Made by a program: the position numbers and the translations under genes. Shown here piece after piece: positions 1-5,074 of a stretch of DNA of 5,727 nucleotides. The notes beneath the pieces are model-generated. The model searched no databases and was not told where the DNA came from. It saw nothing but the letters and a program-made list of their open reading frames with translations. The stretch spans positions 1 to 5,727 of the forward strand of contig JAEZDV010000187.1 of the NCBI GenBank assembly GCA_023417985.1, read 5' to 3'. The DNA comes from Actinomycetes bacterium (GTDB lineage: Bacteria > Actinomycetota > Actinomycetes > Mycobacteriales > Mycobacteriaceae). The first letter of the stretch is position 1, and each line of letters starts with the position of its first letter.

Positions 1-684
1 CTCCCGCAGTTCGGCTGGCGGCTTTAGGCGGCCGGTGGACGGGTCCACGAGGTCGCCGAAGGGGATGTTGATGCTGCCCGGGATGTGCCCGCGACGCGGA
101 TACGACGGGCTTTCACCTCGGTAGGTCGCCGGGTCGAGAGCGTTGATGATGAGGGTGTGGGGGTCGTCGAGAGCGCCCAGAACGTCCTGCGTCGACGTCA
201 GCAAGTCCGGACGACGATGCGCCGTAAAGGTCGCGGCGTGCGGAATCACCTGCTCTTCCGAAACGGGATACCCCGCGGCACGCCACGCGGGGAGGCCACC
301 GTCGAGGACTACCGCGTCGTCGAATCCTTCGAGCCGCAACTGCCACCACAATCGGGCGGCCCAGATTCCGCTCGACTGGTCGTAGATCACCACCCGTCGT
401 CCGTCTCCGATACCCACCGCACCCGCCGCGATCGCGAACCGGTCCGACGACACAGCGGTAAACGGTTGCAGCGCTTGATGGTCGGAAAAGTCGGTGAACA
501 GGTCGGCGTAGACCGCCCCCGGGATGTGCGCCTCGGCGTACGTGTCGAGACCGGGCTCGATGTGCACCGACCCGTCCGGCGGCATGCTCAGGTGTGTCGT
601 GGCGTCGACGATGACGAGGTCTTCGTCGTCGAGGTGCTCGTGCAACCACTCGGGAGTGACGGACTGGGGTGTCGGGTCGCTCAT
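1..684 (-). CDS. Rhodanese-type sulfurtransferase (thiosulfate/3-mercaptopyruvate type), C-terminus beyond the window
   Basis: The family moves sulfane sulfur from thiosulfate or 3-mercaptopyruvate to an acceptor through a cysteine persulfide. The 228 codons in the window show two rhodanese domains. The first covers about residues 8-140, with VIVDA (24-28), AHIPGAVYADL (52-62), VVIYDQSSG (98-106), AARLWWQLR (109-117) and VVLDGGLPAWRAAGYPV (125-141). The second begins near 150, with LIINALDPATYRGE (178-191) and GHIPGSINIPF (199-209). Asp102 sits where an active Cys would be in the first domain, as expected for the inactive N-terminal domain. The catalytic Cys loop should lie in the missing 50-70 residues, because full proteins are about 280-300 aa. 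The ATG at 684 is supported by AAGGAG (691-696) six bases upstream. The frame is open to the left edge. Thiosulfate and mercaptopyruvate specificity cannot be told apart without the Cys loop. Confidence 0.93.
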   Translation of the reverse strand, partial: MSDPTPQSVTPEWLHEHLDDEDLVIVDATTHLSMPPDGSVHIEPGLDTYAEAHIPGAVYADLFTDFSDHQALQPFTAVSSDRFAIAAGAVGIGDGRRVVIYDQSSGIWAARLWWQLRLEGFDDAVVLDGGLPAWRAAGYPVSEEQVIPHAATFTAHRRPDLLTSTQDVLGALDDPHTLIINALDPATYRGESPSYPRRGHIPGSINIPFGDLVDPSTGRLKPPAELRE

Positions 685-705
685 GGAGCACTCCTTCTGT
701 CGTCC

Positions 706-715
706 CACTGCAGTG
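706..715. promoter_or_regulatory. Perfect 10-bp palindrome in the rhodanese leader
   Basis: CACTGCAGTG reads the same on both strands and lies 21 bases upstream of the rhodanese ATG, just beyond its ribosome binding site. It could be half of an operator, but a 10-bp palindrome is short enough to occur by chance. No second copy was seen nearby. Confidence 0.25.
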
Positions 716-723
716 CGGGTTTC

Positions 724-742
724 GACCTCGGCACGCGAGGTC
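724..742. promoter_or_regulatory. Inverted repeat upstream of the rhodanese gene
   Basis: GACCTCG (724-730) and CGAGGTC (736-742) are perfect 7-bp arms around a 5-base spacer. The right arm partly overlaps a second small inverted pair, GAGGT (737-741) and ACCTC (746-750). The site is about 40 bases upstream of the rhodanese start. It could be an operator for a dimeric repressor or an mRNA hairpin in the leader. No matching regulator gene is adjacent, so its role is inferred only from position and symmetry. Confidence 0.35.
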
Positions 743-1116
743 CGAACCTCCGAATCGTAACCGGCACAGACCCGAAAATCGGCGTGAAATCACCGCAGCG
801 ATGGTCCAGCGACAGATGCCTGTGGCACCAGCCGCGCACGGGGACATTCGCCCGAAATGCGGCCCCGTGTGGAATGCACGTCTCCCGAAACCTTCCGAAG
901 CCGAGCTCGACTGCCACTCACCCCCAGTCCGCGGATCGCGCGCGCGACGGGGTGCGCCCAATTCCTGGGCATCGAGGATGCGGAGCCTTGTCCTGGTCTT
1001 CCAGCAATCGATGAACCCGTTCTGCAGCTGTCGACGAGCGCGAGTCCCCCGTTATCGGCAGGCACCGAAACCGAGCCTCGATGGCAGAAACGACCAATTG
1101 GCGAGCAAGCGTTACA

Positions 1117-1140
1117 GATGTCGTTCAATCGAATGACATC
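1117..1140. promoter_or_regulatory. 24-bp inverted repeat upstream of the secreted-protein gene (operator or hairpin)
   Basis: GATGTCGTTC (1117-1126) and GAATGACATC (1131-1140) form 10-bp arms around AATC. The only mismatch is G1123 against T1134, which would be a G-U pair in RNA. It lies about 160 bases upstream of the ATG at 1299 and 10 bases before a second palindrome. As DNA it would suit a dimeric repressor or activator; as RNA it would be a stem with a 4-base loop. No T-rich tail follows, which argues against a simple terminator. Confidence 0.45.
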
Positions 1141-1149
1141 AGTTGGGGC

Positions 1150-1159
1150 ACTGTACAGT
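1150..1159. promoter_or_regulatory. Perfect 10-bp palindrome ACTGTACAGT
   Basis: ACTGTACAGT is fully self-complementary and starts 10 bases after the 24-bp inverted repeat. The hexamer TACAGT (1154-1159) resembles an actinobacterial -10 element, but no good -35 sits at the right spacing. The two palindromes side by side suggest a regulatory region for the gene at 1299. This is inferred from symmetry and position. Confidence 0.3.
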
Positions 1160-1298
1160 TCCGCCGCACAGGACGCATTCATCGTTGGCGAGAATGCACC
1201 TTGTGCACCACCCGACCACGCCCTGTATCCCTCGGGACAAGACGTGACGGGCGGTTGCTTTCGATACGAGAGAACACGCACCCAAAGGATCCGGGATC

Positions 1299-1727
1299 AT
1301 GAAGAAGTTGATCAGTACATTTGCTGCCGCTGCCACGCTTGCAACGGGCGCAGCAGTACTCACCGCACCGGCAGCTCAGGCCGTGACCATCTCGGGCAGC
1401 GGGGTCGAGTACGTATTCTGCAGCGCTAACCAGCACAACAACGAAATCAGTTACTACGACCGCTACGGCAAGGTCGAAAAGATTGTCAGCCTGAACACCC
1501 CTGATGGAAATGCTTTCTGCGGTGCTATCGAGGTCAGCATCGAGCCGGATTCGTATGTCTGGTCTTCGATCAGCAACGACGACTCGCGGTACGTGTATGC
1601 CGCGATCTACTCGGTCTCGTACCCCCTGTTCTCGGGCAGCACGGGAGCCCCGCCGCAGTACACCCTGGTCGCGCGGGATGAGAGCCACGACAGTTACGGC
1701 GGATTCAACTACGCGATTGCGGGGTGA
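1299..1727 (+). CDS. Small Sec-exported protein of unknown function
   Basis: The 142-residue product has a classic Sec signal peptide: MKK at the N-terminus, a hydrophobic run of about residues 8-22 rich in Ala and Leu, and a signal peptidase I site APAAQA|VT after residue 28. The mature part, about 114 residues, is rich in Tyr, Ser and Asp and has exactly two cysteines, C41 and C74, which could form a disulfide outside the cell. The pattern ISYYDRYGKVEKIVSL (50-65) alternates like beta strands and faintly recalls small beta-sandwich secreted proteins of actinomycetes such as the MmpS-like group; this is weak. No transmembrane helix or lipobox follows. AAAGGA lies nine bases before the ATG. 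The stop overlaps the GTG start of the next ORF, so the two are likely co-translated. Confidence 0.85.
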   Translation: MKKLISTFAAAATLATGAAVLTAPAAQAVTISGSGVEYVFCSANQHNNEISYYDRYGKVEKIVSLNTPDGNAFCGAIEVSIEPDSYVWSSISNDDSRYVYAAIYSVSYPLFSGSTGAPPQYTLVARDESHDSYGGFNYAIAG

Positions 1728-1966
1728 GGCTCAGGATCACGGAATCCGCGTTCGGGTTGCCGCGCACCTACATCAATCGTGCCGGTAACCAGACGACCGA
1801 GTGGCCCGACGGATTGAAGATGATGCGCATGTCCGCCGGCCGGGTGACGATCGGCCGCCAAGGGTCCACGCTTCGGGGCGGCACCAAAGGCATCCTTGTC
1901 CAGCAGTTCGCGAGCGGGAGCAATCCGACCGCACACATCATCGCAGCGTTCGACGACATCACCTGA
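1724..1966 (+). CDS. Small unrecognised ORF coupled to the secreted-protein gene
   Basis: The GTG start overlaps the upstream TGA in the tetranucleotide GTGA (1724-1727), the usual sign of translational coupling; no clear Shine-Dalgarno precedes it. Of 80 codons, 68 end in G or C, starting right at the GTG, as expected for real coding sequence in this genome. The product has no signal peptide, no cysteine and no hydrophobic helix. It is basic in the middle (RMSAGRVTIGRQGSTLRGG, about 35-53) and ends in AHIIAAFDDIT. I do not recognise the family. Alternatively it is the C-terminal half of the preceding protein, joined by a -1 shift at the GGGG run (1721-1724) or separated by an old indel. A terminator-like hairpin follows 9 bases after the stop. 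Confidence 0.6.
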   Translation: MRLRITESAFGLPRTYINRAGNQTTEWPDGLKMMRMSAGRVTIGRQGSTLRGGTKGILVQQFASGSNPTAHIIAAFDDIT

Positions 1967-1975
1967 TTTGCCCGA

Positions 1976-2005
1976 GCGGAGCCCCTCCTGGCGATGGGGC
2001 TCCGC
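1976..2005. terminator. Strong hairpin between convergent genes, likely bidirectional terminator
   Basis: GCGGAGCCCC (1976-1985) and GGGGCTCCGC (1996-2005) form a perfect 10-bp GC-rich stem with a 10-base loop. It sits between the stop at 1966 on the plus strand and the phosphatase stop at 2048 on the minus strand. No T tract follows on either strand, which is common for actinobacterial terminators. Its placement between converging genes supports the call. Confidence 0.75.
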
Positions 2006-2047
2006 CGGACTTGGGACCGGGAGCCGCTGCAGTCTCCGGCTTCTCGT

Positions 2048-3181
2048 CTACGCTTGCGGAAGGTTCAACGCAGCCGTGTACGCAGCAGCGAGATCGAGGC
2101 GCAGCCACCCATCATCCGGGCCGGCGCGATCGAGGGGGTATCCCGCCGGTATCGCGGTGTCGCGAAGCACGCCGAGGCGTTCCTCGTCGGTGAGGTGGGG
2201 CGCGACGCCCCGTAAGAGCACCGCGGCGTCCGCGGGAATGTCGTTCACCATCGCCGGATCGACCGGCTCGAACCCGTACGTCATCCGTTCCCGATATTCG
2301 TCGAGCACCGCGCCGGGTGAGCGATAGGGGGCGTCGGACTCGATGTAGTCGGCCAGCGGCACACCCACCGACCGCTCGAGTTCCGATCGGAGCTCGTTTT
2401 TCGCCTCGTCGACGAGTCGGACGAATGCCTCGTCGTTCAGCCTGTCGGCGGCCGCGGCTTGGCCCATAATGCGCGCACCCATGACGTCGAGCGGGTAATG
2501 CACGCCCAGCACGATTCGACTGTTCCCCACCTCCGAGGCACGGGCGAGAATCTGCGGTGCGAGCTCGGGAAGCATGTCCGCCAACATGATTCCCTTCCAA
2601 TACGCCTGCGCCGTATGACCGGAAGGGTACGAACTGGTACCGAACAGCTCGGCGTAGGGGTCGGCCGTGCCGCCGGTTCCGTCGCCGAAGTAGTAGCGGA
2701 TCCGTTCGGGCGCAGCCTCAAACGGCCGCGGGTTGTTCCAGTGCTGCTTCTCGAGCAGCGTCGAGTTGGCGATGCCGCCTGCCCGCGCCAGTTCCCCTCC
2801 GAGCAAAGCCTCGGTCTTCGGTAGGCGACCCTCGTCGAGCGCGACGCGGAACACCTCGCCCAGGCCGCGCCCCAACCCGTCCGACAACGACAGCAGCCGG
2901 TCGTAGTGACTGTCGAACAACGCGCGTTGCTGCTCTACGGGGGTTGCGGCGTTGTTGATCGCTACCGCCATGTCGAGGTTCTGCTGCACCAGATCGGGAC
3001 GACTCTCGCGAAGCTCGGTGAACCCATCCAGTACGGAGATGTAGTTGACGCGCTCGGGGAAGTCGGAGGGGTACGGACCGACCAACTCCGGCAGAGTGAA
3101 GGGCTCGGCATGAGCGACTGGCTCCGCCACCACCATCATCACTGCAACGGCCAACGCACCGGCACACCGGCTCAACTTCAT
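2048..3181 (-). CDS. Secreted PAP2-family acid phosphatase
   Basis: The product (377 aa) hydrolyses phosphate esters outside the cytoplasm; the exact substrate is unknown. All three motifs of the class A acid phosphatase/PAP2 superfamily are intact: K145-X6-R152-P153, P186-S-G-H189, and S221-R222-X5-H228-X3-D232. H228 is the expected phosphohistidine nucleophile and H189 the expected acid. A Sec signal peptide spans residues 1-25, ending AHA|EP. I chose the ATG at 3181 because GGAGGA (3186-3191) lies just ahead of it. The in-frame GTG at 3193 would add four residues, but its codons overlap that ribosome binding site. About 130 residues follow the catalytic core, longer than in classic enzymes of about 250 aa; this tail contains DAPYRSPGAVLDEYRERM and may be a second helical domain. 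The gene appears to be transcribed alone. Confidence 0.93.
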   Translation of the reverse strand: MKLSRCAGALAVAVMMVVAEPVAHAEPFTLPELVGPYPSDFPERVNYISVLDGFTELRESRPDLVQQNLDMAVAINNAATPVEQQRALFDSHYDRLLSLSDGLGRGLGEVFRVALDEGRLPKTEALLGGELARAGGIANSTLLEKQHWNNPRPFEAAPERIRYYFGDGTGGTADPYAELFGTSSYPSGHTAQAYWKGIMLADMLPELAPQILARASEVGNSRIVLGVHYPLDVMGARIMGQAAAADRLNDEAFVRLVDEAKNELRSELERSVGVPLADYIESDAPYRSPGAVLDEYRERMTYGFEPVDPAMVNDIPADAAVLLRGVAPHLTDEERLGVLRDTAIPAGYPLDRAGPDDGWLRLDLAAAYTAALNLPQA

Positions 3182-3185
3182 CGAT

Positions 3186-3191
3186 TCCTCC
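3186..3191 (-). promoter_or_regulatory. Ribosome binding site that fixes the phosphatase start
   Basis: On the minus strand GGAGGA is followed by ATCG and then the ATG at 3181. It lies inside the codons that would be translated if the upstream GTG at 3193 were used, so the ATG is the better start. The signal peptide also begins properly with MK at that ATG. Confidence 0.75.
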
Positions 3192-3211
3192 ACCCAGACG
3201 ACGGTGTACGC

Positions 3212-3240
3212 AGTTAAGCCGCACGCATGCCGTTAGGCAA
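3212..3240 (-). promoter_or_regulatory. Possible promoter of the phosphatase gene
   Basis: On the minus strand TTGCCT (3240-3235) and TTAACT (3217-3212) are separated by 17 bases and lie 31 bases upstream of the ATG at 3181. The spacing is right for a housekeeping sigma factor, but the hexamers match consensus only partly, so this is a weak candidate. Confidence 0.3.
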
Positions 3241-3317
3241 CAGGCGGCGTCCGGTCACGTTCCCACCGTCTTGGCGAGTGTGGTGTACGACTTCGCCGGT
3301 CCTCCTGCAGCACGCCG

Positions 3318-3512
3318 ATGCTGCCGCTCCTCGTACAGGTCTTCGCCGACGCCGGCTACCCTGAAGGGGTGCTGTCGACCCTGCCGGGGCTCGGCTTCGA
3401 ACCCGAACACTCCGCGCTGGTCGCGGCGATGATCGACAGCGACGAGGACCCCGTCATGCGGGCAGCAGGCATTGTTCGCCGAACGCGCGGCTGTGCCGTA
3501 AAGCGTCAATGA
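3318..3512 (+). pseudogene. Gene-like fragment, possible aldehyde dehydrogenase remnant
   Basis: The 64-codon frame has no Shine-Dalgarno. Residues 1-48 look coding: 43 of these 48 codons end in G or C, whereas the last 16 codons do not keep this pattern. The peptide VFADAGYPEGVLSTLPGLG (8-26) resembles the aldehyde dehydrogenase stretch in which a helix ending in AGLPxGVLN is followed by a VPG-type turn, and ALVAA (33-37) falls where a similar helix follows. The rest of an aldehyde dehydrogenase, including the catalytic Cys and Glu, is absent, and upstream codons in the same frame do not look coding. It is either a small remnant of a decayed gene or a coincidental open frame. It overlaps the 3' end of the PH-like gene by 7 bases. 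Confidence 0.3.
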
Positions 3513-3865
3513 GCCCCTGCCGGGTCAATGGCATTCGCGAGTGCGTAGGCATTCGGAGAACTCAGTAGAAGCTCGTCGAACTCGGTGCCCGCCCGGCGGA
3601 CCCCGATGCGCAGCACCGGATATCCGCGCTTCATCGCGACCAGGCGCCGGGTGCCGCGCGGATGACGGAAAGTGCCCACTTTCAGATATCCGGAGATCAC
3701 CAATCCTGATCTGATGCCGAGAATCTCGGATGTCCATCCCGGCAGAACCTCGACGCTCGAGATCTCCGACAACGGCACCTCCATCGCGCTCCGGCGGACC
3801 ATGATCGCTTCCCACCAGGAGAAGGAGAGGTGCAGGGCGTTGTCCCGAAAAGTCGATGTCGCCAT
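3506..3865 (-). CDS. Small PH-domain-like protein of actinobacteria
   Basis: The 119-residue product looks like the short cytoplasmic bacterial PH-like proteins common in actinobacteria, whose function is unknown. Matching features are an opening beta strand TFRDNALHLSFSWWEAI (5-21), the strand-turn VPLSEISSVEVLPGW (30-44), a central GLVISGYLKVGTFR (54-67) with a Gly-rich turn, and a closing helix SPNAYALANAI (103-113). There is no signal peptide or membrane helix. ATG at 3865 has GGGAG nine to ten bases upstream. The gene diverges from the winged-helix regulator over 82 bases that contain a palindrome, so it is a likely target of that regulator. Confidence 0.75.
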   Translation of the reverse strand: MATSTFRDNALHLSFSWWEAIMVRRSAMEVPLSEISSVEVLPGWTSEILGIRSGLVISGYLKVGTFRHPRGTRRLVAMKRGYPVLRIGVRRAGTEFDELLLSSPNAYALANAIDPAGAH

Positions 3866-3912
3866 AACGTCAGGTCTCCCGTCGACGGTAAGCTCGATGC
3901 AGTGCTGAGAAC

Positions 3913-3929
3913 ATTATCAGACTGATAAT
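3913..3929. promoter_or_regulatory. Palindromic operator in the divergent promoter region
   Basis: ATTATCAG (3913-3920) and CTGATAAT (3922-3929) are perfect 8-bp arms around a single A. The site is AT-rich in a GC-rich setting and lies in the 82-base gap between the PH-like gene (minus) and the regulator (plus). Each arm contains an outward-facing GATAAT resembling a -10 hexamer, at 3924-3929 on the plus strand and at 3918-3913 on the minus strand, so a bound protein could block transcription both ways. No good -35 was found for either. The site starts 47 bases upstream of the PH-like start and ends 18 bases before the regulator ATG. The natural candidate binder is the adjacent regulator. Confidence 0.65.
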
Positions 3930-3947
3930 AATACGGGGAGGGTACCG

Positions 3948-4499
3948 ATGGGAAAGACCTCACCGATCGCCGAGGTGGTGCTGCATCCCGTTCGCTTGCG
4001 AATCGTGCAGCAACTCGGCGGGCGTCGGCTGACCACCGCACAACTCCGGGCGGAACTTCCCGACGTCACCCAGGCCACGCTCTACCGGCACATCGCGGCC
4101 CTGATCGACGCCGAGATCGTCACCGTCGTCGACGAACGCCGCGTACGCGGCACCATCGAACGCACCCTCGCGGTCGGCGAGCGCATGGCCCATGTCGGAC
4201 ACGACGAGCTCGCCGCCATGGATGAAGCCGAACTACGGAATGCCTTTGTCGCCTTCCTCGGAGCACTCGGCAAGAGTTTCGACACGTTCGTCGAAGATGA
4301 CGATCGACAACTCCGGCACTATCTGGGTTTCGGAACCACTCCGATCTACGTCACCACCGACGATCTCGCGGAGATCCAGGCACGACTCGGCGAGATCCTC
4401 GCCCCGTACCGAACAAATGCCGGCGGCGACCGGATGCGCGTCGATCTGACCACCGCGGTGATTCCCACTCCCCCTGCCGCCGTGCCCGAAGAGAAGTAG
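3948..4499 (+). CDS. Winged-helix transcriptional regulator (ArsR/HTH_20-like)
   Basis: The 183-residue product begins with a winged helix-turn-helix: VVLHPVRLRIVQQL (10-23), TTAQLRAELPDVTQATLYRHIAALIDAEIV (29-58, with the recognition helix near 42-51), and a wing with Arg-rich strands (59-74, DERRVRGTIERTL). This is typical of HTH_20-type regulators related to ArsR. No metal-binding Cys cluster is present, so it is not a metal sensor of the classic ArsR kind. The rest (77-183) is mainly helical and may bind a ligand or dimerise. GGGGAGGG (3935-3942) lies five bases before the ATG. It probably represses its own promoter and the divergent PH-like gene through the palindrome at 3913-3929; this is inferred from position. 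The F420-type gene follows after 55 bases on the same strand and may be in its operon. Confidence 0.88.
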   Translation: MGKTSPIAEVVLHPVRLRIVQQLGGRRLTTAQLRAELPDVTQATLYRHIAALIDAEIVTVVDERRVRGTIERTLAVGERMAHVGHDELAAMDEAELRNAFVAFLGALGKSFDTFVEDDDRQLRHYLGFGTTPIYVTTDDLAEIQARLGEILAPYRTNAGGDRMRVDLTTAVIPTPPAAVPEEK

Positions 4500-4554
4500 C
4501 AGACCACCGGAGGCGGAACTGCGCATTCCCGTACCGGGACGGTGGGAGGTAGAC

Positions 4555-4905
4555 ATGACGCTCGCCCGTTCACTCCTTCGCCACACACGCTCCTTCAACT
4601 CCGCCGTCATGACTGCTGCCGGACTACCCGTTATCGGCAGCCGCGTCCGCAAGCACGTCGCGCCGATCACCTACATCGGCCGCCGATCCGGCAGAACGAT
4701 CACGCTTCCGGTCGGCTACCGCGTCTCGGGCGACACCGTGACGATCGGCGTCGCGATGCCCGACGAGAAGTCGTGGTGGCGCAACTTTCTCGGCAACGGT
4801 GCACCCATGACCATCCGGCTCGACGAGGAGCGCACCGGCCACGCCGTCGCGACGCGCGACGATCGGGGGCGCGTCCAGGTCGTCGTGCAACTCGATCCCG
4901 CATGA
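4555..4905 (+). CDS. F420-type split-barrel protein (Ddn/DUF385-like nitroreductase family)
   Basis: Members of this family reduce substrates with deazaflavin cofactor F420 or bind it. The 116-residue product has the family core: TYIGRRSGRTITLPVGYRVSGDTVTI (39-64), with the GRRSG turn expected at the cofactor phosphate, and KSWWRNFLGNGAPMTIRL (72-89), corresponding to the WYHNL-type segment. The last part is short: the family is usually about 130-150 aa, so the C-terminal strand or helix may be reduced. There is no signal peptide. GGGAGG (4544-4549) precedes the ATG by five bases. The gene follows the regulator by 55 bases without an obvious terminator and is probably co-transcribed. Substrate is unknown. 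Confidence 0.82.
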   Translation: MTLARSLLRHTRSFNSAVMTAAGLPVIGSRVRKHVAPITYIGRRSGRTITLPVGYRVSGDTVTIGVAMPDEKSWWRNFLGNGAPMTIRLDEERTGHAVATRDDRGRVQVVVQLDPA

Positions 4906-5074
4906 TCCGGTCATCCCCGACGAGCGGGACATCCATCCAACCGACTGTCATGTATTCCGGCGAACAACGCGCCGAGGCGAATTCGACAGCGGTAGCCTTG
5001 GTGCTATTCGACATCTTCGGATGCCGCTGACCAGCATCTGAACACTCTCGCGGGTGATCCGCTCGGAGGCCGAC
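4906..5074. other. Short intergenic region before the MreB-like gene
   Basis: About 170 bases without a gene. A modest stem is possible: CAGCGG (4987-4992) pairs with CCGCTG (5024-5029), and inside it CATC-TTCG-GATG (5012-5023) is a short UUCG-capped hairpin stacked on the outer stem. It has no T tract. It might end the upstream transcript or lie in the leader of the next gene. No convincing promoter was found. Confidence 0.35.

Larger units (their letters stand above)
685..1298. other. Long intergenic region between divergent genes, no convincing gene
   Basis: About 610 bases separate the rhodanese gene (minus) from the secreted-protein gene (plus). Reading frames exist on both strands, but their translations are rich in Arg, Ser and Pro, lack recognisable motifs, and have no Shine-Dalgarno-supported start. 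No tRNA or other RNA gene was recognised. The stretch holds several inverted repeats: 706-715, 724-742, 1117-1140, 1150-1159 and a 6-bp pair GCATTC/GAATGC at 1175-1197. It probably contains both divergent promoters and perhaps a long leader for the gene at 1299. A small RNA cannot be excluded. Confidence 0.6.
3182..3505. other. Intergenic stretch between phosphatase and PH-like gene
   Basis: About 325 bases with the likely phosphatase promoter at its left end and the gene-like fragment at 3318 on its right. No strong hairpin was seen after the PH-like gene, so termination of that transcript is unexplained. Confidence 0.5.

Noticed and set aside
113..961. A 282-codon minus-strand reading frame
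   Set aside because: It is an out-of-frame shadow of the rhodanese gene on the same strand. The other frame carries all rhodanese motifs.
85..1014. A 309-codon plus-strand reading frame
   Set aside because: It runs antisense to the well-supported rhodanese gene and into the non-coding gap. The translation is Arg-rich, has no motif, and lacks a ribosome binding site.
1123..1130. GTTCAATC resembling a tRNA T-loop
   Set aside because: The flanking sequence does not form a tRNA T-arm of the right length, and no anticodon arm, D-arm or acceptor stem was found around it. It is part of the 24-bp inverted repeat.
790..1281. A 163-codon minus-strand reading frame in the long gap
   Set aside because: The translation has scattered Cys and Arg, no motif and no Shine-Dalgarno. 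It reads across the palindromes at 1117-1159.
3193..3195. GTG alternative start of the phosphatase
   Set aside because: Its codons overlap the ribosome binding site GGAGGA that serves the ATG at 3181, and the signal peptide starts properly at that ATG.
4524..4540. Small inverted repeat TCCCG/CGGGA between the regulator and the F420-type gene
   Set aside because: The arms are only 5 bp with a 3-base loop and no T tract. It is too weak to call a terminator or operator.
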